A stretch of 64,000 nt of DNA from an uncultured Faecalibacterium sp. (lineage in GTDB: Bacteria; Bacillota; Clostridia; Oscillospirales; Ruminococcaceae), in assembly GCA_900540455.1 (NCBI GenBank), contig UQGD01000008.1:1-64000 (forward strand). The letters run 5' to 3'. Under the pieces are notes generated by a model. That model was given only the letters and a program-made list of their open reading frames with translations. It did not search any database and was not told the origin of the DNA. Shown in pieces: positions 7,916 through 16,447 of the stretch; position 1 is the first letter of the stretch; each line of letters starts with the position of its first letter. Position numbers and translations under genes: made by a program.

Positions 7916-9124
7916 ATGCGCAAGCAGATCGAACTGGAACAGGCGGCAGAGCTGGTATGCGCCGCTCTGCATCCCCTGGAGGGGGAGGAGCAGGCAGGGC
8001 TTTTGCAGTCCATGGGCCGGGTGCTGGCCCGGGATATGATCAGCCAGCAGCCCAACCCGCCCTTTGACCGTTCGCCGGTGGACGGCTATGCCTGCCGCAG
8101 CGCAGACCTGGCCCAGGCCAGCCCGGAGAGCCCTGCCCGCCTGCGGGTGGTGGCAGAGGTGGACGCCGGCGGCTGGTACGCCGGTACCGTGGCCCCTGGC
8201 GAATGTGTGCGCATCATGACCGGCGGTGCGATCCCCGACGGATGCGACTGTGTTCAGTGGCAGGAAAAAACCAATTACGCCGAGGATGTGGTGGAGGTCT
8301 ATGCCCCGGTGCCCCATCACGGCAACTACTGTTTTGCGGGCGAGGACTACCCTGCCGGGGAGCTGCTGCTGTCTGCCGGCACCCGCATTGGCGCAGTGGA
8401 GGTAGGCATCCTGGCGGGGATGGGCCTGGCAGAGGTGCCGGTGCGTCCCCGGCCCCGGGTGGCGCTGCTGACCACCGGCGACGAGGTCACCGCCCCGGGA
8501 CAGCCTTTGGAACAGGGGCGTATCTACAATCAAAACCTCTGGTTGACTGCTGCCCGCCTCACGGAGCTGGGCGCAGAGCTGACCGTTGCCCGCCAGCTGC
8601 CGGATGATGCCGCAGCCGTGGCCCAAGCGGTGCAGGAGGCGGCTGCCGATGCAGACTTTGTGCTGACCACCGGGGGCGTTTCGGTGGGCAAAAAAGATAT
8701 CCTCCATGCAGTGACGGCGCAGCTGGGGGTGGATCCGGTATTCTGGAAGGTCCGCATGAAGCCGGGCAGCCCGGCGCTGTTCTGGAAGTGGAACGGCGTG
8801 CCGGTGCTGAGCCTGTCCGGCAATCCCTTTGGAGCGGCGGCTCATATCGAGCTGCTGGTGCGGCCCATGCTGGCAGCCCTGACCGGCTGCCCGGCTCTTG
8901 CGCCGGTGCGCCGCCGGGCGGTGCTGCAAAGCGCCTTTGCAAAGGCCAGCCCCAACCGGCGCTTCGTCCGGGGCGTCTGTCAGGATGGACAGGTCACCCT
9001 GCCCCAGAGGCTTCATGCTTCGGGGGTGCTTTCCAGTATGCAGGGATGCAACTGTATGCTGGACCTGCCCGCAGGCAGCCCGCCCCTGGAGCCGGGGCAG
9101 AGTGTAGATGTGGTGATGCTGTGA
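7916..9124 (+). CDS. moeA: Molybdopterin molybdenumtransferase MoeA
   Basis: MoeA inserts molybdate into adenylylated molybdopterin. The 402-residue product has all four MoeA domains: the N-terminal PPFDRSPVDGYA signature, the MTGGAIPDG block, the central Mog-like domain with LTTGDEVTAPGQPLEQGRIY and LTTGGVSVGKKD, and a C-terminal beta-barrel after LSGNPFGAAA. The ATG at 7916 follows AAAAGGAG. An upstream in-frame extension overlaps the previous gene and is unlikely. The stop overlaps the mobB start by one base (TGATG). Confidence 0.95.
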   Translation: MRKQIELEQAAELVCAALHPLEGEEQAGLLQSMGRVLARDMISQQPNPPFDRSPVDGYACRSADLAQASPESPARLRVVAEVDAGGWYAGTVAPGECVRIMTGGAIPDGCDCVQWQEKTNYAEDVVEVYAPVPHHGNYCFAGEDYPAGELLLSAGTRIGAVEVGILAGMGLAEVPVRPRPRVALLTTGDEVTAPGQPLEQGRIYNQNLWLTAARLTELGAELTVARQLPDDAAAVAQAVQEAAADADFVLTTGGVSVGKKDILHAVTAQLGVDPVFWKVRMKPGSPALFWKWNGVPVLSLSGNPFGAAAHIELLVRPMLAALTGCPALAPVRRRAVLQSAFAKASPNRRFVRGVCQDGQVTLPQRLHASGVLSSMQGCNCMLDLPAGSPPLEPGQSVDVVML

Positions 9125-9627
9125 TGAAAACGCCGGGATTGTTTGCGATCTCCGGGGTGAAGAACTCCGGCAAGACCACGTATTGTGAAAAAGTGATCCC
9201 TGCGCTGACGGCGCTGGGGCTGCAGGTGGCGGTGATCAAGCACGATGGACACGAGTTTGAAGCGGATGTGCCCGGCACCGACAGCAGCCGCTGTTTTGCA
9301 GCGGGCGCTGTGGGAACGGTGGTGTTTTCGGATGCCAAGTTCTGTGCGGTGCGCCGCTGGTCTGCCCCGGATCTGGATGTGCTGACAGGTCTGTTCCCGC
9401 AAGCGGATGTGATCCTGCTGGAAGGGTTCAAGCACTGGCCCGGCCCGAAGATCGAGCTGGTGCGCCGGGGCAACAGCACTGCACCGGTCTGCACCGGGCA
9501 GGTGCTGGCCATTGCCACCGACCTGCCGGAGCTGGACACCCATGGCCTGCCCCGCCTCTCGTTGGAGGATGGGGAGGCTGCGGCCCGGCTGATCCGGGAT
9601 CATCTGGAGGGCAGGGCGGATGCGTGA
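9124..9627 (+). CDS. mobB: Molybdopterin-guanine dinucleotide biosynthesis protein MobB
   Basis: MobB is a small GTP-binding helper of MobA. The 167-residue product has a P-loop SGVKNSGKTT near residue 10, the VIKHDGHEFEADVPGTDSSR block, and LLEGFKHWPGPKIE, the conserved EGFK motif of the family. It begins directly at the moeA stop and overlaps mobA by eight bases. Its presence together with MobA indicates that the cofactor is finished as the guanine dinucleotide form, the type used by DMSO-reductase family enzymes such as the DmsA product in this window. Confidence 0.94.
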   Translation: MKTPGLFAISGVKNSGKTTYCEKVIPALTALGLQVAVIKHDGHEFEADVPGTDSSRCFAAGAVGTVVFSDAKFCAVRRWSAPDLDVLTGLFPQADVILLEGFKHWPGPKIELVRRGNSTAPVCTGQVLAIATDLPELDTHGLPRLSLEDGEAAARLIRDHLEGRADA

Positions 9628-10192
9628 TGTAAGTTTTATCCTGCTGGCGGGGGGACATTCCTCCCGGATGGGGCGGGATAAGGCCCAGCTGTGCTGGCAG
9701 GGCAAGACCTTTTTGCAGCACCAGGCAGAAAAGGCCCAGGCTCTGGGCGTGGGGGAGATCCTGGTCTCGGGATACCGGGGCGGGGACTGCCCCTGGCGGG
9801 TGGTGCCGGATGTCTACCCGGAGCGGGGGCCTTTGGGCGGGCTGCACGCCTGCTTCCAGGCGGCGGCACATCCGTTGTGCCTGGTGCTCAGCGTGGATGT
9901 GCCCTTGGTGAGCGCAGAGATCCTGTCCCGGCTGGTGCAGGCCCAGCGCATCCAGGGCGGGGATGCGGTGCTGGCCTGCTGCAATGGCAAGTGGGAACCG
10001 CTGATCGGGGTATACCGGGCAGAGCTGGCAGAGCAGATCGAGCAGCTGATCCGTCCCGGTCCGGCCCCGGTGCGGCGGCTGATCCAAAGCTGTGACGCCC
10101 GCTTTTTGCAGCTGGAACCGGCGTGCCAGCCTTTGCTGCAAAACTGCAATGACCCTGCAGCCTACGCTGCCCTGCTGGCAGGACAAAAATAA
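9620..10192 (+). CDS. mobA: Molybdenum cofactor guanylyltransferase MobA
   Basis: MobA joins GMP from GTP to the molybdenum cofactor. The 190-residue product has the nucleotidyltransferase signature LLAGGHSSRMGRDKA at its N-terminus, the ERGPLGGLHA block and the metal-binding SVDVPLVS motif. It is the last gene of the operon and is followed at once by a hairpin terminator. Length is normal for the family. The eight-base overlap with mobB implies coupled translation. Confidence 0.94.
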   Translation: MRDVSFILLAGGHSSRMGRDKAQLCWQGKTFLQHQAEKAQALGVGEILVSGYRGGDCPWRVVPDVYPERGPLGGLHACFQAAAHPLCLVLSVDVPLVSAEILSRLVQAQRIQGGDAVLACCNGKWEPLIGVYRAELAEQIEQLIRPGPAPVRRLIQSCDARFLQLEPACQPLLQNCNDPAAYAALLAGQK

Positions 10193-10223
10193 AAAAGCCC
10201 CCGCCGCAGGACGGGAGCTTTTG
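10193..10223. terminator. Bidirectional terminator between mobA and the ferredoxin gene
   Basis: An AAAGC(C)CCCG arm pairs with CGGG(A)GCTTT across a short loop, with A-runs and T-runs on the two sides. It can end the Moco operon on the plus strand and the convergent Fe-S gene on the minus strand. Confidence 0.7.
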
Positions 10224-10234
10224 GGAAGATACAG

Positions 10235-11290
10235 TCAGAGCCGGCGGCCGGGGACCCGGGCCTGCTTTTTGCGGCAGGCCGGACAGAGATCCGGGTCGCT
10301 GCCCGGGCGGATGGGGTGGCCGCAATGGCGGCACTGTGCCTGCTCGGTTACGGCCAGACAAACGGTGTTCAGGTCCGGCAGCTGCGCAATGGCTGTGCCG
10401 GAGATCGCCTTGTCCGGGCAGAGCTGGGCGCACAGCTCGCAGCCAGTACACCGGGAGGGGAACAGCTGCACCGCCACCTTGCCATCCGGCTGGGGGGTGA
10501 ATTGCAGTGCCTTTTGGGGGCAGATGGCCTCACAGATGCCGCAGCCCCAGCATTTTTCGGTAAAGCGGGGCAGGATCCAGCCATGAGCGCCGGGGTGAGC
10601 CAGCATCTGCTGGTGCAGCAATCCCCGGTAGACCAGTCCCTCGCTGGGCTGCTGCTTGCTGCCCGGCAGCTGTCCGGCCAGCTTGCCCAGCCCCTTCTGA
10701 CCCTGGGCCAGGGCGCTGCGCAGCAGCCCCCGGCGGGTCGTGGCGCCATGCTCCGGCACAGGAGCGCCGCTGTCATCCAGCTGGATGCGGCGGCCAAACT
10801 CCTCCGCACCCCAGAAGATCAGGAGCTTTTCCAGGTTCTGCCGCAGCAGCGCCGCCGCAGCGTCCTGTTCGCATTGGGCACAGGGAGCAATATCCAGGAT
10901 CACCGGCCCCCGCAGGGATAAGGCGGCCAGATACTCCCAGGGCAGTGCAGCCAGACAGTGTACCGACAGATCGTTCTGCCGGGCGGCGGCATCGCAGCCC
11001 AGCCATACCGGGCCTTCGGGCTTTTTCAGCAGTGCAGCCTGCGCCTCCAGGGTATCCGGGGCAGGGGAGATGCAGCGGGTGGTGCAGGCGCTTACACACA
11101 GGCCGCAGTTGGCACAGGCGTTGAAGCGGGGCACAAAGCCCGGTTTCTGGTACAGCGCCTGGGGACAGATATCCTGGCAGGCGGTGCAGCGGCTGCGCAT
11201 CTGGCGCTTGTTGTGGCAGCGGGCGGGGTCCACCGTGGGGTGGTCCTGGGCCAGCAGTGCCTTTGCGGCGGGATCAAGAAAAAAAGACAT
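10235..11290 (-). CDS. Multi-cluster 4Fe-4S ferredoxin-like protein
   Basis: The 351-residue product has two ferredoxin modules. The N-terminal one has CTACQDICP and CANCGLCVSAC. The C-terminal one has CWGCGICEAICP and CTGCELCAQLCP. Between them is a globular segment with LGCDAAARQ and CAQCEQDA, and the extreme C-terminus has a zinc-ribbon-like CRHCG...CPAC pair. No signal peptide is seen, so it is cytoplasmic. The start MSFF follows GGGAGG with good spacing. It lies between the Moco operon and a divergent TetR regulator. A role as an electron carrier for the nearby DmsAB enzyme is possible but unproved. Confidence 0.85.
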   Translation of the reverse strand: MSFFLDPAAKALLAQDHPTVDPARCHNKRQMRSRCTACQDICPQALYQKPGFVPRFNACANCGLCVSACTTRCISPAPDTLEAQAALLKKPEGPVWLGCDAAARQNDLSVHCLAALPWEYLAALSLRGPVILDIAPCAQCEQDAAAALLRQNLEKLLIFWGAEEFGRRIQLDDSGAPVPEHGATTRRGLLRSALAQGQKGLGKLAGQLPGSKQQPSEGLVYRGLLHQQMLAHPGAHGWILPRFTEKCWGCGICEAICPQKALQFTPQPDGKVAVQLFPSRCTGCELCAQLCPDKAISGTAIAQLPDLNTVCLAVTEQAQCRHCGHPIRPGSDPDLCPACRKKQARVPGRRL

Positions 11291-11328
11291 AGAAAAAACC
11301 TCCCGATCAGGGGAAAGGATGGCCAAAG

Positions 11329-11970
11329 ATGGCACAACGAGAAACCAAAGGGGATCTGCGCATCGACCGCACCCAGAACCTGCTGCGCAGGGCAATGCTG
11401 GAGCTGCTGCGTCAGATGTCCTTTGAGGAGATCACGGTCAAGCTGCTGGCCCAGCAGGCCACCATCAACCGCAAGACCTTTTATGCCCATTACAGCGGCA
11501 AGGAGCAGCTGCTGGAGGAGATGTTCCGGGAAGCGGACGAGGCGCTGTGCGGCTGCCTGGTGTATCAAAAACCCATGCCGGACGCCCAGCCAGACCGGGA
11601 ACAGATGGAAGCGGATCTGCGCCGGTACCTGTCCACAGTGGATCAGTACCGGGAATATCTGGAGACCCTGTATACCGACAGCACTACCGCCATTGGGATG
11701 CGGGTGCTGGACGAGGTGATCCAGCAGGGGCACAGCTGCCTGTTCCTCACGCCGGACAGCCGGGGGCGGCTGCCGGTGCGGCTGTGGCATGCAAAGATCG
11801 TTACCTTCTTCTTCTCCACCTGGGACTGGTGGCTGGACCAGCAGGATTACACGGTGGAGGAGGGCGCAGCGCTGCTATGCCGGTCCATGCTGGTCAGCGA
11901 AGCCGGGGTCTTTCGGTATGTGCGTGCCCGGGAAAAACGCCCGCCAGAAGAGCAGGCAGAGGATAAATAA
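11329..11970 (+). CDS. TetR/AcrR family transcriptional regulator
   Basis: The 213-residue product has an N-terminal TetR helix-turn-helix: RRAMLELLRQMSFEEITVKL followed by LAQQATINRKTFYAHYSGKE. The larger C-terminal ligand-binding part is not recognisable. It is transcribed away from the ferredoxin-like gene with only 38 bp between the two starts, so it most likely controls that gene and itself. A second ATG at 11319 opens another frame and is not used. A strong hairpin terminator follows the stop. Confidence 0.88.
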   Translation: MAQRETKGDLRIDRTQNLLRRAMLELLRQMSFEEITVKLLAQQATINRKTFYAHYSGKEQLLEEMFREADEALCGCLVYQKPMPDAQPDREQMEADLRRYLSTVDQYREYLETLYTDSTTAIGMRVLDEVIQQGHSCLFLTPDSRGRLPVRLWHAKIVTFFFSTWDWWLDQQDYTVEEGAALLCRSMLVSEAGVFRYVRAREKRPPEEQAEDK

Positions 11971-12018
11971 AAAATGGATCTATCCGGGGCACGCCCAGAA
12001 CGGATAGATCCATTTTTG
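11970..12018. terminator. Strong bidirectional terminator
   Basis: AAATGGATCTATCCG and CGGATAGATCCATTT form a perfect 15-bp stem around a GGGCACGCCCAGAA loop, with A-run and T-run flanks. It separates the tetR gene from the convergent torD-type gene. Confidence 0.92.
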
Positions 12019-12023
12019 TTTGC

Positions 12024-12719
12024 TCAGTTCTCTGCCAGGGTCTGGATCAGCTCAGCCAGCAGGGCCTGATCCTGCTGCAAAAATGCGGCGTTGATCTCCA
12101 CCAGCCGGGGGTACAGCAGCTGCACCTTTACCTTCTGCATCCGCTGCACGAACTGGGGCACCCAGGCCAGCAGGTGGCTGCTGAGGAAGATGTTCTGCAC
12201 ACGCAGCTGCGCCAGCGCACCCTGCAGGTTGCCTGCCTGGAACAGCTCCAGCGCCTTCTGGCTCAGCTTGGCCATAAAGTCCAGCTCCAGGCCCAGGCTG
12301 TCGTCTGCTACATGGGGGTAGCCCTGGGGCAGGTAGCCCTGAGAGCGGTAGAAGTCCCGCACTTCCAGGGTGATGTCGGTAAACAAAAACTCCTGCTTGC
12401 CCCGGTACACAGACTCCCAGGGCGGGGCGGGCAGCTTGCCCGGCCCGATGAACAGGTGCATATATTCGTTTTCCACTGCTTCGGCTATGTCCGGGTCGGC
12501 AAGGCGCGGGGGCAGGCCCGGCAGCCATTCAGCGCCTTGGGCCAAGGCGTCCTGATCGTCGGCGGCAAACAGCCCAAGCGCCTGGGCAGTAAAGGGGGAG
12601 CACAACAGATCCAACAGCTCCTTTTGGGGCTGCTGACTGAACATCTGGTGGAACAGGCTGTACAGGTAATGCCGCCCGGCAAGCACGGCTGCAATGGATT
12701 CCAGCTGGGTTTGGGTCAT
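12024..12719 (-). CDS. TorD/DmsD family molybdoenzyme chaperone
   Basis: The 231-residue helical protein matches the TorD/DmsD family: ENEYMHLFIGPGKLPAPPWE and SVYRGKQEFLF form the family core, and FYRSQGYLPQ with DDSLGLELDFMAKLSQKA follows. Such chaperones bind the Tat signal of a DMSO-reductase-type subunit and hold it for cofactor insertion. It is divergent from dmsA, the obvious client. The start MTQTQ (12719) follows a GAGG site; a longer in-frame form would run into the intergenic promoter region. Confidence 0.88.
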   Translation of the reverse strand: MTQTQLESIAAVLAGRHYLYSLFHQMFSQQPQKELLDLLCSPFTAQALGLFAADDQDALAQGAEWLPGLPPRLADPDIAEAVENEYMHLFIGPGKLPAPPWESVYRGKQEFLFTDITLEVRDFYRSQGYLPQGYPHVADDSLGLELDFMAKLSQKALELFQAGNLQGALAQLRVQNIFLSSHLLAWVPQFVQRMQKVKVQLLYPRLVEINAAFLQQDQALLAELIQTLAEN

Positions 12720-12835
12720 GGGTGGGCCTCGCTTTCTTTTGATGCTATCATTTAACCATAAAGCCTGTGGTTTCGCAAGCTTTTGTGAAAAATATCGAAC
12801 TTTCCCCCGGAAATGGAAAACTTTGCAATGCAATT

Positions 12836-12864
12836 TTGACAAATGTATTGGTACGCTTTATCAA
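12836..12864 (+). promoter_or_regulatory. Promoter of dmsAB
   Basis: TTGACA (12836-12841) and TATCAA (12859-12864) are 17 bp apart. The predicted leader of about 110 bases contains an inverted repeat at 12883-12922. Confidence 0.45.
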
Positions 12865-12882
12865 AAGTGGGCATTAAGTAAC

Positions 12883-12922
12883 ACAAAGCAGGAATATGTC
12901 CATTGCCTTATTCCCGCTTTGT
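12883..12922 (+). repeat. Inverted repeat in the dmsA leader
   Basis: ACAAAGCAGGAATA (12883-12896) and TATTCCCGCTTTGT (12909-12922) are complementary at 13 of 14 positions around a 12-base loop. A shorter dyad GATAAGATTATC follows at 12924-12935. It may be an operator or a leader hairpin that controls dmsA. Confidence 0.6.
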
Positions 12923-12982
12923 TGATAAGATTATCTGTAGAACGAACATACTGGGCGGCTATACGCCGCAAGGAGGAACACA

Positions 12983-15658
12983 ATGTCAGATCTGCTGAAC
13001 AAATTTTGCAGCACGACCCTGAACCGCCGTCAGTTCCTGAAGGACAGTGCGGTAGCTACCGCAGCCCTGGCAGGGGCAGCGGCACTGACCGGCTGTAATA
13101 AGGACAACGACCTGGCCGCTTCGGCTCCCTCTGAGGAGGCTTCCGGCACGGTGGAGCATACCCCCATCACCAACCCTGAAGAGGGCGGCAAGTGGGTCAG
13201 CGCTGCCTGCTGGCACAACTGCGGCGGCCGCTGCATGAATAAGGTCATGGTCAAGGACGGTACCGTGGTGCGTCAGAAGACCGACGATACCCACCCGGAC
13301 TCTCTGGACTACCCCCAGCAGCGCGGCTGTGTCCGCGGCAAGGCACAGCAGCAGCAGTGCTTTGGTGCTGACCGTCTGAAGTACCCCATGAAGCGTAAGC
13401 ACTGGTCTCCGGAGAACCCCAACGGCCAGCTGCGCGGCATCGACGAGTGGGAGCGCATCTCCTGGGACGAGGCTGCTACCTATGTGGCAGAGCAGTTCCT
13501 CTCCATCAAAGAGAAGTACGGCAGCCAGGCTTTCCTGACCGGCAGCTGGGGCTCTCACTGGGATTGCGACCCCCTGCTGGCCATCGGCGGCCACACCTCG
13601 GTTGCGGACTCCACCTCTTACGGCAGCTACCTGCTGAACACTGCCTCTACCCTGGGCATCGGCGGCAACGGCTTCAGCACCGGCAACGACCGTTTTGATA
13701 TCCTGAACGCAGATACGGTTGTGTTCCTGTCTCTGAACCCGGCATGGTCTGCCCCTGGCACCCCGATGATGAACTACCTGCGCGCAAAGGAAAAGGGCGT
13801 TAAGTTCATCTCCATCGACCCCATGTACAGCGCTTCGGCCCAGGCTCTGGATGCAGACTGGGTGCCTGTGCGTACCGGTACCGATACGGCTCTGCTGCTG
13901 GGCGTTGCCTATGAGATGCTGCGCCTGGACAACGAAGAGGGCGGCATCATCGACTGGGACTTCCTGAACAAGTACACCGTCGGCTTTGACGCAGACCACA
14001 AGCCTGCGGATCTGCGCAGCGATGTGAACTTCCGTGATTACCTCACCGGCAAGTACGACGGTGTGGAAAAGACCACGGAGTGGGCTTCCAACATCTGCGG
14101 CACCCCGGTGGAGCAGATCACCGAGCTGGCCCGCGTGATGGGCAAGGGCAACAACGTCTGGTTCATGTACAGCTTTGCTTCTGCCCGTAACGACGGCTCT
14201 GAGAACGTGCCCCAGATCATCATGACCGTGGGCGCTATGGGCGGCCATATGGGCAAGCCCGGCAACTGCGTGGCGCTGAGCTACACTGCAAGCTCCGGCA
14301 ACATCGGTTCTTCTCTGGTGCGTGGCGGCGGCTCCGGCCTGGATACCGGCCTGAGCAATGATGTGGACGGCATGATCGTTGGTCCTCAGGTCTGGGACGC
14401 TGTGCTCACCGGCAAGTACCGCATGATCGGCGACTATTACGGCGGCAGAGTCACCAAGGGCGAGGACCGCACCTGTGATATCCACTGCATCGTCAACATG
14501 GACGAGCATGCCTACCTGCAGACCGGCCCCAACATGAAGAAGGGCATCGAGGCACACCGTAAGGTGGATTTTGTCGTGTCCAGCGCTCAGTTCCTGAACA
14601 CCCCGGCAAAGTACTCTGATATCGTGCTGCCGGTCACCACCTACTGGGAGCGTCCCGGCGGACTGGCTTCCTCCAACCGTGAGTTCCTGCTGTGCTACTC
14701 TCAGGTCACCGAGCCCCTGTACGAGGCAAAGAACGACCAGGAGATCTACAGCCTGATCATGGAGAAGATGGGCATCGATCCCAAGCAGCACTACGCCATC
14801 AGCGAGAAGCAGCAGTTCTTCAACCGCATCGCAGGCTCCAAGGTGGTAGTGCCCGGCACCCAGGGTAAGGAGTTCCAGAAGCTGGTCACCATTACCGACG
14901 CAGACATCAAGAACTGGGGCGTGGAAGGCGAGGCTCAGGAGGGCGTGATCGGCCTGCAGGAGTTCATCGACAACGGCGGTTACCAGGTGGAGCGCAAGCC
15001 CGGCGACGAGTTCAGCAACTCCATCGGTTATGCTGACTTCATCGCTGACCCGGAGGCTAACCCCCGCAAAACTCCCAGCGGAAAGCTCGAGATCTGCAGC
15101 CAGTCCAAGGCTGACCTGTTCAACAGCTTCGGCTTTATTGATTGGGACTACAAGCCCTATCCGGAGTACATTACCCCCAACACTGGCTACGAGACCACCT
15201 TTAAGGACGGCAAGATCGGCGGCGAGAAGGGCGAGTACCCCTACCTGCTGTACAATATCCACTACCTGCGCCGTTGTCACTCCACCTTCGATAACTGCCC
15301 CTGGCTGCGTGAGGCCTGGCCCAACCCGGTGTACATCAACGCATCCGACGCTGCAGAGCTGGGCATCAAGACCGGCGATACTGTGCTGATCAGCACCAAG
15401 ACCGCACAAGCCCTGCGTAAGGCCAGCGTGATGCAGTCCATGATGCCGGGCGTGGTGTCCATCCCCCACGGTGCATGGGTCAACGTGGACGAGGAGACCG
15501 GCATTGACCGCAGCGGTGCAGATAACTACCTGCTGGGCAACGAGATGAGCGGCTCCGGCGTGACGCCCTACAACAACATCAACTGCAAGATCGAGAAGTA
15601 CGACGGTCCCGCTCTGGAAGAGGACTGCCTGACCGATAAGCGTATCCTGTCGCTGTAA
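12983..15658 (+). CDS. dmsA: DMSO reductase-type molybdopterin subunit A, Tat lipoprotein-like
   Basis: The 891-residue product is a catalytic subunit of the DMSO reductase family, binding bis-MGD molybdenum and one 4Fe-4S cluster. It opens with a twin-arginine signal (NRRQFLKD, R15-R16) and a hydrophobic stretch ending in LTGC38, a lipobox-like site. The cluster motif is C76-X3-C80-X3-C84-X31-C116 (CWHNCGGRC ... GCVRGK). The C-terminal molybdopterin-dinucleotide domain is seen around DTVLISTKTAQALRKASV. It is followed 15 bp later by dmsB, has its chaperone gene divergent upstream, and lies next to the cofactor operon. The true substrate (sulfoxide, N-oxide or other) cannot be read from the sequence. 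Confidence 0.9.
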   Translation: MSDLLNKFCSTTLNRRQFLKDSAVATAALAGAAALTGCNKDNDLAASAPSEEASGTVEHTPITNPEEGGKWVSAACWHNCGGRCMNKVMVKDGTVVRQKTDDTHPDSLDYPQQRGCVRGKAQQQQCFGADRLKYPMKRKHWSPENPNGQLRGIDEWERISWDEAATYVAEQFLSIKEKYGSQAFLTGSWGSHWDCDPLLAIGGHTSVADSTSYGSYLLNTASTLGIGGNGFSTGNDRFDILNADTVVFLSLNPAWSAPGTPMMNYLRAKEKGVKFISIDPMYSASAQALDADWVPVRTGTDTALLLGVAYEMLRLDNEEGGIIDWDFLNKYTVGFDADHKPADLRSDVNFRDYLTGKYDGVEKTTEWASNICGTPVEQITELARVMGKGNNVWFMYSFASARNDGSENVPQIIMTVGAMGGHMGKPGNCVALSYTASSGNIGSSLVRGGGSGLDTGLSNDVDGMIVGPQVWDAVLTGKYRMIGDYYGGRVTKGEDRTCDIHCIVNMDEHAYLQTGPNMKKGIEAHRKVDFVVSSAQFLNTPAKYSDIVLPVTTYWERPGGLASSNREFLLCYSQVTEPLYEAKNDQEIYSLIMEKMGIDPKQHYAISEKQQFFNRIAGSKVVVPGTQGKEFQKLVTITDADIKNWGVEGEAQEGVIGLQEFIDNGGYQVERKPGDEFSNSIGYADFIADPEANPRKTPSGKLEICSQSKADLFNSFGFIDWDYKPYPEYITPNTGYETTFKDGKIGGEKGEYPYLLYNIHYLRRCHSTFDNCPWLREAWPNPVYINASDAAELGIKTGDTVLISTKTAQALRKASVMQSMMPGVVSIPHGAWVNVDEETGIDRSGADNYLLGNEMSGSGVTPYNNINCKIEKYDGPALEEDCLTDKRILSL

Positions 15659-15673
15659 AGGAGGGGGAGAAGG

Positions 15674-16246
15674 ATGGCATTAGGATTTTATTTTGATATG
15701 ACCCGCTGCATCGGCTGCCGCGCTTGTCAGGTGGCCTGCAAGGACAAGAACCGTCTGGACGTGGGCACCATCTACCGTACCGCAGACAGCTACGAGGTGG
15801 GCACTTTCCCGAAGGTGAAGATGTATAGCTTCTCCACCAGCTGCAACCACTGCCAGAACCCGGCCTGCGTCAGCGCCTGCCCGGTGGGTGCAATGTACAA
15901 GGCAGAGGATGGCACCGTGCTGCACGACGATAAGCTGTGCATCGGCTGCCAGGCTTGTGTTTCTGCCTGCCCCTACGATGTGCCCCAGTACATCGAGGAG
16001 AAGAAGGTCGTGGGCAAGTGCGATGCCTGCGCTGCGATCCGTGCAGCCGGCGGTCAGCCTGCCTGCGTGGCAGCCTGCCCCAACCGCTGCCTGGACTTTG
16101 GCGATATGGACGAGCTGAAGGCAAAGTACGGTTCTGACCTGGTCAGCGAGCTGCCCGTGTTCCCCGGTTCGGACACCCAGCCCTGCGTGCTGATCAAGGC
16201 AAAGGACTGCGCAAAGAAGGAACTGGGCGAGAAGCTCTACCTGTAA
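15674..16246 (+). CDS. dmsB: DMSO reductase-type iron-sulfur subunit B
   Basis: The 190-residue product has four ferredoxin-type Cys groups: CIGCRACQVAC near residue 12, CNHCQNPACVSACP, CIGCQACVSACP and CDACAAIRAAGGQPACVAACP. This is the pattern of DmsB/NrfC-type electron-transfer subunits, which pass electrons to the molybdenum subunit. It has no signal peptide, so it would be exported in complex with DmsA. The ribosome site is AGGAGGGGGAGAAGG. No gene for a DmsC membrane anchor follows; a terminator comes directly after it. Confidence 0.92.
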   Translation: MALGFYFDMTRCIGCRACQVACKDKNRLDVGTIYRTADSYEVGTFPKVKMYSFSTSCNHCQNPACVSACPVGAMYKAEDGTVLHDDKLCIGCQACVSACPYDVPQYIEEKKVVGKCDACAAIRAAGGQPACVAACPNRCLDFGDMDELKAKYGSDLVSELPVFPGSDTQPCVLIKAKDCAKKELGEKLYL

Positions 16247-16272
16247 TACGACCCATTTGATCCGCTAAATTG

Positions 16273-16317
16273 CCATCCCCCCGGCCTGCATTCCGCAGAC
16301 CGGGGGGATGGTTTTTG
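16273..16317 (+). terminator. Terminator of dmsAB
   Basis: CCATCCCCCCGG pairs perfectly with CCGGGGGGATGG (16273-16311), followed by TTTTT. It closes the operon right after dmsB. Confidence 0.92.
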
Positions 16318-16447
16318 TTGCGTAAAAAGCAGGAAAACAAAAGTTTTGGGGGATTTTGCTTCTGTCCACCATACAGACGGCTTGCACCCGCTGCATTTTC
16401 CGGCTATACTGAAAGAAAACATATCCAAAGGATGTAAGGAAAAAGCT

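Noticed and set aside
12986..15469. 827-codon open frame on the minus strand opposite dmsA
   Set aside because: Shadow of dmsA in GC-rich, codon-biased sequence. The plus-strand product is a full-length family match.
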